From the NCBI RefSeq assembly GCF_000424325.1, contig NZ_AUJR01000049.1, positions 1-34,077 of the forward strand: a stretch of 34,077 nucleotides of DNA, in the 5' to 3' direction. The stretch comes from [Clostridium] clostridioforme AGR2157. Lineage in GTDB: Bacteria > Bacillota > Clostridia > Lachnospirales > Lachnospiraceae. A program made the position numbers and the translations under genes. Every line of letters starts with the position of its first letter. Position 1 is the first letter of the stretch. Positions 1 through 9,312 of this stretch are shown here, piece by piece. A model generated the notes under the pieces. That model saw only the letters and a program-made list of their open reading frames with translations, was not told the origin of the DNA and searched no databases.

Positions 1-314
1 CACATGGCTCCTGGCTGAATATGGTGGAAGGCTTTTTCAGCAAAATGACCCGCCAGATGTTGTCCGGGATTCGTGTAGGCTCGAAAGAGGAACTAAAGGA
101 ACGGATTTTGAAATACTTTGAAGAAATCAATGAGGTTCCCGTCCCCTACAAATGGAAATACCGCTTGGACACGATTGATCTTTCGGAAGAGGATGTGGGC
201 ACAATCGTCTATGAAGTTGTAAATGCGAAAGCAGCAAGTCCTGAAAACCAAGGGAAACGTGCGCCCAAAGCACGGACACGTAAGCCAAGAAATCAGATTA
301 CTACCAATGCTTAA
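1..314 (+). pseudogene. IS630-family transposase, C-terminal part (cut by window edge)
   Basis: The reading frame is open from position 3 and enters with HGSWLNMVEGFFSK, the conserved block around the last acidic residue of the DDE catalytic triad in IS630/Tc1-type transposases; the glutamate of MVEGFF is the likely third catalytic residue. About 104 residues are visible, ending in a basic Lys/Arg/Pro-rich tail before the stop at 312-314. The rest lies outside the window, so it cannot be told whether the element is intact; the pseudogene label only means partial here. The ATG at 21 is internal to the domain and is not the true start. The family call is firm; activity is unknown. Confidence 0.8.
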
Positions 315-673
315 ATTGTAAGCTTATTTAAATCGAGTTGTACTAATATTAAATTAGTATAGCACAATCTTGATTTTCTATCAACTAATCAAGAAATACT
401 TTGTCCTGCTTTTGGCATTTTTAAAATTTCCCCGTATTTAGAAGTGAAGAAAGGAATTTTAAAAATTCCTCTCAAAACTTCGTCAAATCTGCCATGCGTG
501 GTGTTGTAGGTAGTGAGAGGATTTTCAGAGGGTTTGGGATACCTCCCAACAAGCTAAAATGCGGCGCATTTTATCGGCAGATAAAGTCTCCCGCTTAAAA
601 TGCATGACAATTGTGCCGGGGCCAATTCCTGTGTGTTCGTTCTGCTTATTCATCCTTGTTCTCCTGTCATGTA
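315..673. other. Gene-free AT-rich stretch with small inverted repeats
   Basis: I see no convincing coding region. Two short perfect dyads are present: TACTAAT/ATTAGTA at 341-347 and 353-359, and AAAATGC/GCATTTT at 556-562 and 566-572 with a 3-base loop. The first lies just past the IS630 stop and could belong to the element's right end, but no matching left end is in the window. The composition is clearly more AT-rich than the flanking genes, as expected for element-associated DNA. Confidence 0.5.
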
Positions 674-1015
674 TTATTGTTCCTTACGGTCCCTTGTCAA
701 ATCATAGCTTTCGCCTATCATCCGTTTGATATCCGCATCCGGAACACTCCCATCCAGAATCACTGTATTCCAGTGCTTCTTATTCAAATGATATCCCGGA
801 CGCACACCGGAATAGGCCTTGCGCCAGAACTCAATCCACTCAGGCGCACATTTCAGATTAATGCAGACCTGTCCCTCCCGCCGGTATATCCAGGCAAATA
901 CCCGTTTGTTGGCCCGGTGGCGTATAACAGCCCATTCATGGTCCCTGAAGGGGTAGTCTTCATATACATCTTTATAGGTAAGACAATATGTAATCAAATC
1001 TTTTTTTGTCCTCAT
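674..1015 (-). CDS. MmcQ/YjbR family protein
   Basis: This 113-residue protein has the length and pattern of the MmcQ/YjbR family: small alpha/beta proteins with a CyaY-like (frataxin-like) fold, often labelled DNA-binding without proof. Visible hallmarks are an N-terminal helix with LITYCLTYKD and YEDYPF, then a WAVIRH strand, AWIYRREGQVCINLKC, GYHLNKKHWNTVILDG and a C-terminal helix ending SYDLTRDRK. The start is supported by an AGGAGTGAGAGG stretch just before the ATG. It stands alone between an IS remnant gap and the cfa terminator. Its cellular role is not established; I assign only the family. Confidence 0.85.
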   Translation of the reverse strand: MRTKKDLITYCLTYKDVYEDYPFRDHEWAVIRHRANKRVFAWIYRREGQVCINLKCAPEWIEFWRKAYSGVRPGYHLNKKHWNTVILDGSVPDADIKRMIGESYDLTRDRKEQ

Positions 1016-1218
1016 TTCCTCTCACTCCTTAGCCAATCATCCTATGGCCGACTTCATTGCCCGCTTCACCGGCCCTTTTCCCTGGCCCTTTCCCTCATCC
1101 AGTCTCAACCTCCCCCGGTCTCATATTCCTAGATTATATCAGATTTAGCTCTATAAAACCATACTATAAAACACTGACCGGAAAATATTTGGAATCATCT
1201 ATGAAATAACACCTGTAT

Positions 1219-1266
1219 AAAACATGGAGCGTGGAAATGGCCTCCTTCCACCATTTCCATACTCCA
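1219..1266 (-). terminator. Rho-independent terminator of the cfa-like gene
   Basis: On the minus strand, directly after the stop of the cyclopropane synthase gene, GGAAATGG pairs with CCATTTCC, extended outward by TGGAG/CTCCA across a small internal loop. The hairpin is followed by TGTTTTATAC. Confidence 0.7.
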
Positions 1267-1283
1267 CACCACATGTCCCGAGC

Positions 1284-2462
1284 CTAATACCACCGTACCA
1301 TAGGCAGCTCATTATTCGCACCCTTGCTCACCAGTATCTGGTGAAGGTCAATGACTCCATTGTGGAATGTAGCCGCGCAGGAGCACAGGTACAAATCCCA
1401 CATCCGGACAAATTCCTCATCAAACATGTCCTTTATTTCCTCTTCATGTTCCTTGAAATTCTTTTCCCAGCACAGCAATGTCTTGTTGTAATGGTTTCTC
1501 AGGTTCTCCACGTCCAAAATATGGAAATCGTGTTCTGCCATCAGGGATATGATTTCCCTGAGACTGGGGATGACACCGCCCGGAAATATATACTTCTTAA
1601 TCCAGGGATCTCCTGCGTGTTCCTTCTGGCTGCTGATGAAATGGAGAAGGAATACGCCGCCTGGATTCAGCACCTTGTCCACGCAGTCCATGAACCTGCC
1701 GTAGTTTTCCCTGCCCACGTGCTCCACCATTCCCACGCTGACCACACGGTCAAATTTCATGCCGCTTTTCGGCAAATCCCTGTAATCCATGAGCTGAACG
1801 TTCAGTAGATGTTCCAGCCCTTCCTCCTCTATGCGCTTTTTAAAGCCGTCATACTGCTCCGAACTCAGGGTGATGCCGGTTCCTCTGACTCCGTATTCCC
1901 TGGCTGCCCTGATTAACAGAAATCCCCAGCCGCAGCCCACATCCAGAAGGCTCATTCCCTCTTTCAGTGCCAGCTTCTTCAGAATATAATCTGTTTTATT
2001 TACCTGGGCCTTATGGAGGGTATCATTTTCTGTCTTAAAATATCCGCAGGAATAGTTCATGGTTTCGTCCAGCCACAGCTTATAAAAATCATTACCGATA
2101 TCATAATGGGAGGACACCTCCATCTTCTGGTTTTTCCTTGAATTAGAGGGATAAAGGAGCTTCCTCAGATGCAGACGGTTGACAGAAAAACGGTCCATCT
2201 GCCCCAGGAAATGGTCCAGAGCCTCATACAGACTCCCCTCCACCTCCAGTTTGCCCTTCATGTAGGCTTCCCCCAATGCCAGGGAGGTGCTGTCCATCAG
2301 CTTCCTCACCGGTATGGTTTCCCTGATGTCAACAGCAAACATGGGATTGCCATGACCTACCCGGTCTTCGTGGTCCTTCCATTTTACCAGAAAGGGATAA
2401 TCTGTAAATCGGTTCAGAAATTGAACCATTGCCTTCTCTTCTAACATACTGGTATCACACAT
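1284..2462 (-). CDS. cfa: Cyclopropane-fatty-acyl-phospholipid synthase
   Basis: The enzyme transfers a methylene group from S-adenosylmethionine to the double bond of unsaturated acyl chains in membrane phospholipids. At 392 residues it matches the family. SSHYDIGNDFY (about 117-127) is the lipid-side signature, LLDVGCGWG (172-180) is SAM motif I, and the C-terminal half holds VGMVEHVGRENY and the late LCSCAATFHNG block. The start is uncertain: the ATG at 2462 has an AGAAAGG directly against it, while the ATG six codons in (2447) has the same purine stretch about 14 bases upstream. A possible promoter (TTGAAT, 18 bases, GATAAT at 2476-2481) lies straight after the nifJ terminator, so the gene is probably transcribed separately. 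Such enzymes usually help acid or stationary-phase survival. Confidence 0.93.
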   Translation of the reverse strand: MCDTSMLEEKAMVQFLNRFTDYPFLVKWKDHEDRVGHGNPMFAVDIRETIPVRKLMDSTSLALGEAYMKGKLEVEGSLYEALDHFLGQMDRFSVNRLHLRKLLYPSNSRKNQKMEVSSHYDIGNDFYKLWLDETMNYSCGYFKTENDTLHKAQVNKTDYILKKLALKEGMSLLDVGCGWGFLLIRAAREYGVRGTGITLSSEQYDGFKKRIEEEGLEHLLNVQLMDYRDLPKSGMKFDRVVSVGMVEHVGRENYGRFMDCVDKVLNPGGVFLLHFISSQKEHAGDPWIKKYIFPGGVIPSLREIISLMAEHDFHILDVENLRNHYNKTLLCWEKNFKEHEEEIKDMFDEEFVRMWDLYLCSCAATFHNGVIDLHQILVSKGANNELPMVRWY

Positions 2463-2503
2463 CCTTTCTTCCAGTATTATCCCCTTCTGGAAACAGAATA
2501 TTC

Positions 2504-2534
2504 AAAAACCCCGGAGAGCCTAAGCCCTCCGGGG
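2504..2534 (-). terminator. Rho-independent terminator of nifJ
   Basis: Minus-strand hairpin with CCCCGGAG paired to CTCCGGGG (2509-2516 and 2527-2534), followed by TTTTTGAATATT, 37 bases after the nifJ stop. Confidence 0.88.
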
Positions 2535-2570
2535 TCCGTAATTCATAAAATATTCAAATCTGACGTAAGA

Positions 2571-5500
2571 TTAGTCGTTGCCGTACAGTGTAACCAGCTT
2601 CTCTAAGTAAGCGTAACGCTCCTTAGCCTCTGCCTCGTTACGTGCGAACAGCTCGGCTGCTCTCTCAGGATTCTTCATAGCCAGGGACATATAACGAACC
2701 TCGCCCTTTAAGAAGTCCTGATAGGTCTCAAGCTTAGGAGCCTTGGAATCCAGGGAGAACTTCTTCTCAGCTGCCGGGTTGTAACGGAAGTTGTTCCAGT
2801 AACCGCACTCTACAGCCAGCTTCTCCTCTGTCTGAGCCTTGTCCATACCCTTCTTAATACCATGGTTGATACATGGAGCGTATGCAATAATCAGGGATGG
2901 TCCCGGATAAGCCTCTGCCTCGGCAATCGCCTTAACAGTCTGAGCCATATCAGCGCCCATACAAATCTGTGCAACGTACACATAACCATAGCTCATGGCA
3001 ATGCTGGCCAGGTCTTTCTTCTTAACGTCCTTGCCGCCTGCAGCGAACTGTGCAACAGCACCTGTCTTGGTAGCCTTGGAGGACTGGCCTCCTGTATTGG
3101 AGTAAACCTCAGTATCGTATACCATGATGTTGATGTCCTTACCGGATGCCAGTACGTGGTCAACGCCGCCGAAACCGATATCGTAAGCCCATCCGTCACC
3201 ACCGAATACCCACTGGGACTTCTTAGCCAGGAAATCTTTATTCTTAACAATGTCTCTGCAGACATCGCAGTCAACGCCGTCCAGAACCGCAACCAGCTTA
3301 TCGGTAGCAGTGCCGTTCAGAGCGCCGATGCCAAAGGTATCAAGCCACTCCTTGCAGGCTGCCTTCATCTCGTCAGTAGCCTTTTCGTTAGCCATTACGC
3401 TCTCAACCTTAGCCTTTAAGCCGTCTCTGATTGCGTTCTGAGCCAGTAACATACCGTAACCAAACTCAGCGTTATCCTCGAACAGGGAGTTGTCCCATGC
3501 AGGACCCTGTCCCTTGGCATTCACGGTGTAAGGTGTGGATGGTGAGGAGTTGCCCCAGATGGAGGAGCATCCTGTTGCGTTGGCAATGTACATCCTGTCA
3601 CCAAACAGCTGGGTAATCAATTTTGCATAAGGAGTCTCGCCGCATCCTGCGCAAGCGCCGGAGAATTCAAGCAGAGGCTGTCTGAACTGGCTGCCCTTAA
3701 CAGTATTCTCTTTGAACTTAGCCAGAACCTCTTCCTTGATAGGCAGGGACCGACCAAAGTCAAAGATGGCCTGCTCGCCAAGGTTAGCCTCAAGGCTTTC
3801 CATAACCAGAGCCTTGTTGCCCTTCATGCCTGGGCACACATTTGCACAGGAACCGCATCCCGTACAATCCAGAGCGGAGATGGTTATGGCAAACTTGTAG
3901 TCGGCCATACCTGTCATATCCTTCATCTTCATGTCTGCAGGTGCCTTAGCAGCCTCGTCAGCGGTCATGGCAACCGGACGGATTACCGCGTGAGGACATA
4001 CATATGAACAGAAGTTACACTGGATACAGTTGTCCGGATTCCATACAGGAACCTTAACAGCGATACCGCGCTTCTCGTATGCGGAGGAACCGGATGGTGT
4101 GGAACCATCTGCGTACTCTGTAAATGCGGATACGGGCAGGGAGTTTCCTTCCTGAGCGCTTACCTTTATCTGAATGTTGTTAACAAAGTCAACTACATCC
4201 TTTCTTCCCTGGGTTACAACTGCATAGTCAAGACCTTCGTCTTCACAGTTCTTCCAGCTGTCCGGAACCTCTACCTTGTGCATGCCCTTAGCGCCTGCGT
4301 CGATAGCAGCCCAGTTCTTCTGAACAACATCCTCGCCCTTGCGGCCGTAGGTTGCCTTTGCAGCGGCCTTCATCAGCTCGTTTGCCTTCTCAGCAGGAAT
4401 GATGCCGGTCAGCTCGAAGAATGCGGACTGAAGAATGGTGTTGATACGTGTTGGGCCCATGCCTGTCTCAATACCAATCTTTACGCCGTCGATGGTGTAG
4501 AAGTTGATGTTGTGGTCTGCGATGAACTTCTTAACCTGTCCCGGAAGATGCTTCTCAAGTCCTTCCATATCCCATGGGCAGTTTAACAGGAACGTACCGC
4601 CGTCAACCAGCTCCTGAACCATGTTGTACTTGCGTACATATGCAGGATTGTGGCAGGCAACGAAGTTAGCTGTACGGATTAAATAGGTAGACTTGATTGG
4701 GCTGTGTCCGAAGCGCAGGTGGGACATGGTAACGCCGCCTGACTTCTTGGAGTCATAATCAAAGTATGCCTGTGCATACATGTCTGTATTGTCACCGATG
4801 ATCTTGATGGAGTTCTTGTTTGCACCAACTGTACCGTCAGCGCCCAGACCCCAGAACTTACAGTTTGTGGTTCCCTCAGGAGTGGTAACTAAAGGAGCGC
4901 CAATCTCTAAGGACAGGTTTGTAACGTCGTCCACGATACCTACGGTAAATGGAGACTTGGTTGTGTTCTCGTAAACTGCTACAATCTGAGCAGGTGTGGT
5001 ATCCTTGGAGCCTAAGCCGTAACGTCCGGTTAAAACCTTAACCTGGTCAAACTTGCTTCCCTTAAGAGCAGCCACAACATCCAGGTACAGAGGCTCGCCG
5101 ATGGCGCCTGGCTCTTTTGTTCTGTCTAATACGGAGATAACCTTAACGGTATCAGGAATGGCGTCAATCAGGGCCTGTACGCAGAATGGTCTGTACAGAC
5201 GAACCTTAACAACACCAACCTTCTGTCCCTGCTTCACCATGTAGTCGATAGTCTCTTCGATGGTGTCATTGACAGAACCCATGGAGATGATGATGTGCTC
5301 AGCGTCAGCAGCGCCGTAGTAGTTGAACAGCTTATAGTCAGTGCCAATCTTGGCATTAACCTTGTCCATATATTCCTGAACGATTGCAGGAAGAGCGTCG
5401 TAGTATGGGTTGCAGGCTTCTCTTGCCTGGAAGAAGATGTCAGGGTTCTGAGCGGAGCCTCTCTGGCATGGATGATTTGGATTCAGTGCATGCTTACGGA

Positions 5501-6107
5501 AAGCATCTACAGCGTCCATGTCAACCATTTCCTTTAAGTCCTCGTAATCCCAGGTCTCAATCTTCTGAATCTCATGGGATGTACGGAAACCGTCGAAGAA
5601 GTTGATGAATGGAACCTTGCCCTTGATGGATGCCATATGTGCAACAACAGTCAGGTCCATTACCTCCTGGACGCTGGACTCGCACAGCATAGCGCATCCG
5701 GTCTGGCGGCATGCGTAAACGTCGGAGTGGTCACCGAAAATAGATAATGCATGGCTTGCAAGAGCACGTGCAGATACGTTGAATACGCCTGGCAGCTGCT
5801 CACCTGCAATTTTATAAAGATTAGGGATCATCAGTAAAAGACCCTGTGATGCTGTGTAGGTGGTGGTCAGAGCACCTGCTGCCAGAGAACCATGTACAGC
5901 GCCTGCTGCACCAGCCTCAGACTGCATCTCTGTAATCTGTACTTTACGACCGAAGATATTGGTTCTTCCGTCTGTTGCCCATTCGTCTGTGGCTTCAGCC
6001 ATAGGTGAGGATGGGGTAATCGGATAGATAGCCGCTACATCAGTAAATGCATATGACGCATGTGCTGCTGCATGGTTACCATCCATGGTTTTCATTTTTC
6101 TTGCCAT
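2571..6107 (-). CDS. nifJ: Pyruvate:ferredoxin (flavodoxin) oxidoreductase
   Basis: A single-chain PFOR of 1178 residues, the standard length for the homodimeric type. It oxidises pyruvate with CoA to acetyl-CoA and CO2, passing electrons to ferredoxin, the central step of clostridial fermentation in the cytoplasm. The N-terminal domain has AAIYPITPSSPMAE. A two-cluster ferredoxin-like domain near the middle carries CIQCNFCSYVCP and CTGCGSCANVCPG. The thiamine-diphosphate domain shows CAGCGETPYAKL, NATGCSSIWG and a GGDGWAYDIG block, and a late YSNTGGQSSKAT binding region. The start is fixed by AGGAGGAAA before the ATG. It has its own promoter (6218-6245), a roughly 100-base leader and its own terminator, so it is probably monocistronic and highly expressed. 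Confidence 0.97.
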   Translation of the reverse strand: MARKMKTMDGNHAAAHASYAFTDVAAIYPITPSSPMAEATDEWATDGRTNIFGRKVQITEMQSEAGAAGAVHGSLAAGALTTTYTASQGLLLMIPNLYKIAGEQLPGVFNVSARALASHALSIFGDHSDVYACRQTGCAMLCESSVQEVMDLTVVAHMASIKGKVPFINFFDGFRTSHEIQKIETWDYEDLKEMVDMDAVDAFRKHALNPNHPCQRGSAQNPDIFFQAREACNPYYDALPAIVQEYMDKVNAKIGTDYKLFNYYGAADAEHIIISMGSVNDTIEETIDYMVKQGQKVGVVKVRLYRPFCVQALIDAIPDTVKVISVLDRTKEPGAIGEPLYLDVVAALKGSKFDQVKVLTGRYGLGSKDTTPAQIVAVYENTTKSPFTVGIVDDVTNLSLEIGAPLVTTPEGTTNCKFWGLGADGTVGANKNSIKIIGDNTDMYAQAYFDYDSKKSGGVTMSHLRFGHSPIKSTYLIRTANFVACHNPAYVRKYNMVQELVDGGTFLLNCPWDMEGLEKHLPGQVKKFIADHNINFYTIDGVKIGIETGMGPTRINTILQSAFFELTGIIPAEKANELMKAAAKATYGRKGEDVVQKNWAAIDAGAKGMHKVEVPDSWKNCEDEGLDYAVVTQGRKDVVDFVNNIQIKVSAQEGNSLPVSAFTEYADGSTPSGSSAYEKRGIAVKVPVWNPDNCIQCNFCSYVCPHAVIRPVAMTADEAAKAPADMKMKDMTGMADYKFAITISALDCTGCGSCANVCPGMKGNKALVMESLEANLGEQAIFDFGRSLPIKEEVLAKFKENTVKGSQFRQPLLEFSGACAGCGETPYAKLITQLFGDRMYIANATGCSSIWGNSSPSTPYTVNAKGQGPAWDNSLFEDNAEFGYGMLLAQNAIRDGLKAKVESVMANEKATDEMKAACKEWLDTFGIGALNGTATDKLVAVLDGVDCDVCRDIVKNKDFLAKKSQWVFGGDGWAYDIGFGGVDHVLASGKDINIMVYDTEVYSNTGGQSSKATKTGAVAQFAAGGKDVKKKDLASIAMSYGYVYVAQICMGADMAQTVKAIAEAEAYPGPSLIIAYAPCINHGIKKGMDKAQTEEKLAVECGYWNNFRYNPAAEKKFSLDSKAPKLETYQDFLKGEVRYMSLAMKNPERAAELFARNEAEAKERYAYLEKLVTLYGND

Positions 6108-6217
6108 TTTGATTTCCTCCTACAAATAGTGAATATGTAATGGTATACATGTGAGTCTGACCCGGACCCAGGCATGTATGAACATGCTTCGACCCTATGC
6201 AGACTGACCTGTTTACT
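6108..6217 (-). promoter_or_regulatory. Structured 5' leader of nifJ
   Basis: Between the -10 box and the nifJ start lie about 110 bases that can fold. On the minus strand GCATGT-TCAT-ACATGC forms a compact hairpin, and it is enclosed by a longer-range AGTCTG/CAGACT pairing. There is no terminator-like U run and it matches no riboswitch class I recognise. It may affect mRNA stability or translation. Confidence 0.4.
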
Positions 6218-6245
6218 ATTATAGCAATTATTTAACAAATTGCAA
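6218..6245 (-). promoter_or_regulatory. Sigma-A-type promoter of nifJ
   Basis: On the minus strand, TTGCAA (6240-6245), a 16-base spacer and a perfect TATAAT (6218-6223) stand upstream of the nifJ leader. Confidence 0.75.
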
Positions 6246-6300
6246 ATGCTTAATCGAAATTACGCCAAAAAAAACAATGTCAATTCTTTGTCTGCTCCTT

Positions 6301-8130
6301 TTATTCCGGTTTCAGCGGTGCAATCACCGGGTTAGCCCCGCCCGGCCCTGCTGCCGCGGTCTCAGACGGCTGCGGCGCCTGGGTGGGATTAGGTGACGCT
6401 GCGGGCGCCGTGGTGGGCGCTGCCGGCTGGGTCACTGTGCCGGGTCCACTCACCTGGGAACCGTTCCCGGAAGGTAAGGAGGTTGTCTCATCACCCGGAA
6501 TATAGCCGTCCGGCATTCCGTCAATGATTGGCCGTGTCGTCTCTGTGGAAAGGGTGGTTTCCTCAGGCGCCAGCACCACGCCGGTTGTGTTGCGGCGGAT
6601 AACAGGGGCATGGCCCTTGTATGTGGTCTTATGGTCCTGTTCCCTGGATATTTCCTTTCCGTCTTTATATACCACCTTGTAGGTAATCCATCTGCTTCCC
6701 TTGCTGCCTGCGCTCTTCTGAATCTCCACTCCCGGCTCAAGTGTCTGGTCCTCCTCATAGGTAGGTGCGGGCGGGTCCAGCTCCTCCACTTTCTCGGATA
6801 CCAAATCCAGCTTTGTCCCCTCCTCCAGAATGGGAATTCCATAAATGGAAACCGTTATCTTCTGATCCGCGTAGCCGGCCTTGATACCGATGGATGTGCT
6901 GGATGTGTTCTTGAAGCGGAAATCCGGCTGTTCCCAGCTCACCGTGGCATCCTGGCCCGGTGTAATATAGTTGGGTTCAAAGGTATGAGAACGCCTGAAG
7001 GTAATGCTCTCCTCTCCCAGCCCTGACCTGTATACTGCATTGTACAGGGTGGTGGATACCTGGCATACGCCTCCGCCGATTTCCTGTACCACCTCTCCGT
7101 TGTTATAGGCGGCTGCTCCCTGGTAGCCCTTTGCCTCTGTCCTCTGACCCACTGCCCTGTTAAAGGAGAATTCCTCTCCCGGATGCACCACGGTTCCGTT
7201 CAGTGCCTCTGCAGCCAGCCTGATGTTGGTGTTTCGGGCCTTATTGGCTGTTGTCTTTGTGGTAAATGTGCTGATGGTCTTATATTTTTCCTTGGCAGCA
7301 GCCGCGCTGATATCCGGTGCTGTCTCGCTTCCCGTAGCTGTGATGGTAGCGTCGAACTTCTTGTCCTGCAGTGCCTTCAGTATGTCTGCCGCCAGCTTCT
7401 CCTGGTCAATGGCAAAACCATTCTCTTCCCCGGCAAACACAAAGGCGCCCTTTTCCTTGTCATAGCTGTCAATGGAACCGTTTTTGGCTTTTTTATTCCA
7501 TTTGGCCGCACAGCTTTCCGCCTCCTTTGCAGCAGCTTCCTCCAGCCCGTCCATGCTCAGTGTATAACTTTCGGCCGGCTCTCCGCTGTAGATTTCATCC
7601 AGCAGCGCATCCACCTTTTCCGCCGCAAAATTCGTCACATTATGTGTATCCCCGTCATGGGTAACTGTCATGCTCCAGGGATATTCCTTCAGAATTGCAT
7701 TCCTGGCCTGGTTCTTGGACATGCCGGTAATGGTGATTCCATCCACCTTGACTTCCTTCATCATCTCTGTCTCGGTTGTCTCTTCCGTGATATCATCCGG
7801 TTCTCTTCCTCCGGTACCCTTGAACTTCATGGCCAGTGATATGCACGCAATGAGGATAATAAGGATGACTCCGGCTATGGCAATCTTCTTATAATCCGGT
7901 CCCTTCTTTCTCCTGTGAGGGCTGTTGCGCCTGGCTGTCTGGGCCGCATTCATCCTGCCGGCCTGTCCTCCGGAACGGTAGGAATAGGAACCCCTTGAAC
8001 CGCTGCCTGACGAACTGCTTCTGCCCGTGTTCCTGGACGCTGCGCGTCCCGTTCCTTTATCCGAACCCCTGCTGCGGCTTCTGCCTGCTGAGGAACTTCT
8101 TCTGCTATGATTATTCTCTAACTGATTCAT
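6301..8130 (-). CDS. VanW-family membrane-anchored wall protein with G5 domain
   Basis: Residue numbers follow the longer GTG start at 8139; I prefer the ATG at 8130, three codons in, because AGGTG precedes it at good spacing. The first 80 residues are a disordered Ser/Arg/Gly cytoplasmic tail, followed by one membrane helix (about 86-104) and an extracellular part. A domain resembling the peptidoglycan-binding-4/YoaR type spans about 130-280, the VanW domain about 295-435 with the signature GGGVCQVSTTLYNA (355-368), and a G5 domain about 452-515. The last 95 residues are low-complexity Pro/Thr/Ala/Gly. VanW proteins accompany some vancomycin-resistance operons but are widespread in clostridia without them; G5 domains are thought to bind wall sugars. 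A general cell-envelope role is inferred. Confidence 0.9.
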   Translation of the reverse strand: MNQLENNHSRRSSSAGRSRSRGSDKGTGRAASRNTGRSSSSGSGSRGSYSYRSGGQAGRMNAAQTARRNSPHRRKKGPDYKKIAIAGVILIILIACISLAMKFKGTGGREPDDITEETTETEMMKEVKVDGITITGMSKNQARNAILKEYPWSMTVTHDGDTHNVTNFAAEKVDALLDEIYSGEPAESYTLSMDGLEEAAAKEAESCAAKWNKKAKNGSIDSYDKEKGAFVFAGEENGFAIDQEKLAADILKALQDKKFDATITATGSETAPDISAAAAKEKYKTISTFTTKTTANKARNTNIRLAAEALNGTVVHPGEEFSFNRAVGQRTEAKGYQGAAAYNNGEVVQEIGGGVCQVSTTLYNAVYRSGLGEESITFRRSHTFEPNYITPGQDATVSWEQPDFRFKNTSSTSIGIKAGYADQKITVSIYGIPILEEGTKLDLVSEKVEELDPPAPTYEEDQTLEPGVEIQKSAGSKGSRWITYKVVYKDGKEISREQDHKTTYKGHAPVIRRNTTGVVLAPEETTLSTETTRPIIDGMPDGYIPGDETTSLPSGNGSQVSGPGTVTQPAAPTTAPAASPNPTQAPQPSETAAAGPGGANPVIAPLKPE

Positions 8131-8239
8131 ACTGTTCACCTGTCATCTCTGCCTATGGATTTATTCACAAATTGTAGTATAACATACTTTATGTAAAATG
8201 GAACCGTCTTTTTTGTTTTTTTCAGCCCAATTTTACTTA

Positions 8240-8267
8240 TTGTGAATTTCATGTTAATATATATAAA
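8240..8267 (+). promoter_or_regulatory. Possible promoter of the PHP phosphoesterase gene
   Basis: TTGTGA (8240-8245), a 16-base spacer and TATAAA (8262-8267) lie about 80 bases before the PHP gene start, in an AT-rich divergent intergenic region shared with the VanW gene. The match is moderate. Confidence 0.4.
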
Positions 8268-8345
8268 GTAAGTATTATTAAATTATTAAAAATCAATTAC
8301 AAGCCTTTTCAAGGTCTTTACATCTTATGATTCGGAGGTCACATC

Positions 8346-9185
8346 ATGTCTTACGTTGATTTACACGTCCACTCAAACGCATCCGATGGCACCCTGTCAC
8401 CTGAGCAGGTGGTGCACCTGGCCCATGAGGCCGGACTTTCAGCCATCGCGCTTACAGACCACGATACCACGGCCGGAGTTGCCAGGGCCATGGGTGCCGG
8501 GGCAAAGCTGGGACTGGAGGTGGTGCCCGGCATCGAGGTGTCCAGCAGTTATAAGAACCACGAAATCCATATACTGGGACTTTTCGTGGACACAGGTTCA
8601 CCCTCCCTTCAGGCCGCGCTGAAGGAATTCCGCCAGCACAGAGACCAGCGCAACCAGGAGATGCTGGAACGTTTTGATGCCCACGGCATCCACCTTACTG
8701 CCGAAGAACTGTGTGCCGGAAACCCTGACACGGTCATCACCAGGGCTCATGTGGCAAGAGCCCTTCTGGCAAGGGGTCTTGGGCCTGATTTGGACCATAT
8801 TTTTAAGAAGTATCTGAAATACGGAGGCACATACTGCCCGCCCAAGGAATTCCTGCCCCCGGAGGAAGTCATGGAGGCCCTCTTAGACAGCCATGCCTTT
8901 GTGGCCCTGTCCCATCCCTTTCAGTATAAGCTGGGGGACAAGGTCACGGAGGAGCTCATCGCCTATCTGGCCGGCCTGGGCATGAAAGGCCTGGAGGTAT
9001 ATCACTCCTCCCACAACCGCCCGGAAAGCGCCAGGCTCCAGGAAATGGCTGCACGCCACCATCTTCTGCCCACAGGCGGCTCCGACTTTCACGGCAGCAA
9101 TAAACCAGATATTTCCATAGGGACGGGGCGGGGCGGCCTGCGGGTATCCTCCCTGCTGTTAGATGCGATAAAAAACACCCTTTAA
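8346..9185 (+). CDS. PHP-domain metal-dependent phosphoesterase (nucleoside bisphosphate phosphatase / RNase AM type)
   Basis: A 279-residue stand-alone PHP protein. Metal ligands appear in the usual order: DLHVHSNASDG (5-15), TDHD (about 37-40), the glutamate of GIEVSS, the histidine in EIHILGLF, the histidine of ALSHPFQY and GGSDFHG near the C terminus. Length and motifs match the family of E. coli YciV/TrpH (RNase AM), which removes phosphate from 3',5'-nucleoside bisphosphates and trims short RNA 5' ends. GGAGGT stands before the ATG. It is followed 130 bases on by a small conserved gene with its own promoter, so no operon is implied. The family is secure; the exact substrate is inferred. 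Confidence 0.88.
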   Translation: MSYVDLHVHSNASDGTLSPEQVVHLAHEAGLSAIALTDHDTTAGVARAMGAGAKLGLEVVPGIEVSSSYKNHEIHILGLFVDTGSPSLQAALKEFRQHRDQRNQEMLERFDAHGIHLTAEELCAGNPDTVITRAHVARALLARGLGPDLDHIFKKYLKYGGTYCPPKEFLPPEEVMEALLDSHAFVALSHPFQYKLGDKVTEELIAYLAGLGMKGLEVYHSSHNRPESARLQEMAARHHLLPTGGSDFHGSNKPDISIGTGRGGLRVSSLLLDAIKNTL

Positions 9186-9212
9186 TCCCTGTATTTTTAT
9201 GAAAATTCATAA

Positions 9213-9242
9213 TTGCCCTTTTCCCTGCCCTTCTGCTATAAT
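9213..9242 (+). promoter_or_regulatory. Promoter of the 78-residue small protein gene
   Basis: TTGCCC (9213-9218), an 18-base spacer and a perfect TATAAT (9237-9242), about 70 bases before the ATG at 9313. Confidence 0.6.
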
Positions 9243-9312
9243 CATATATGTTAAAAAATTAACCATCCTTTTCCATTTCAGGAAAATGCATACAAACACA
9301 GGAGGATATGCC

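Noticed and set aside
611-1132. 173-codon plus-strand frame over the YjbR gene
   Set aside because: It is antisense to a clear family protein with a good ribosome site, and its translation has no protein-like pattern.
1224-1808. 194-codon plus-strand frame over the cfa 3' end and terminator
   Set aside because: It covers both a conserved methyltransferase region and a terminator on the other strand.
7183-7839. 218-codon plus-strand frame inside the VanW gene
   Set aside because: Antisense shadow of the VanW and peptidoglycan-binding regions, with no start signal.
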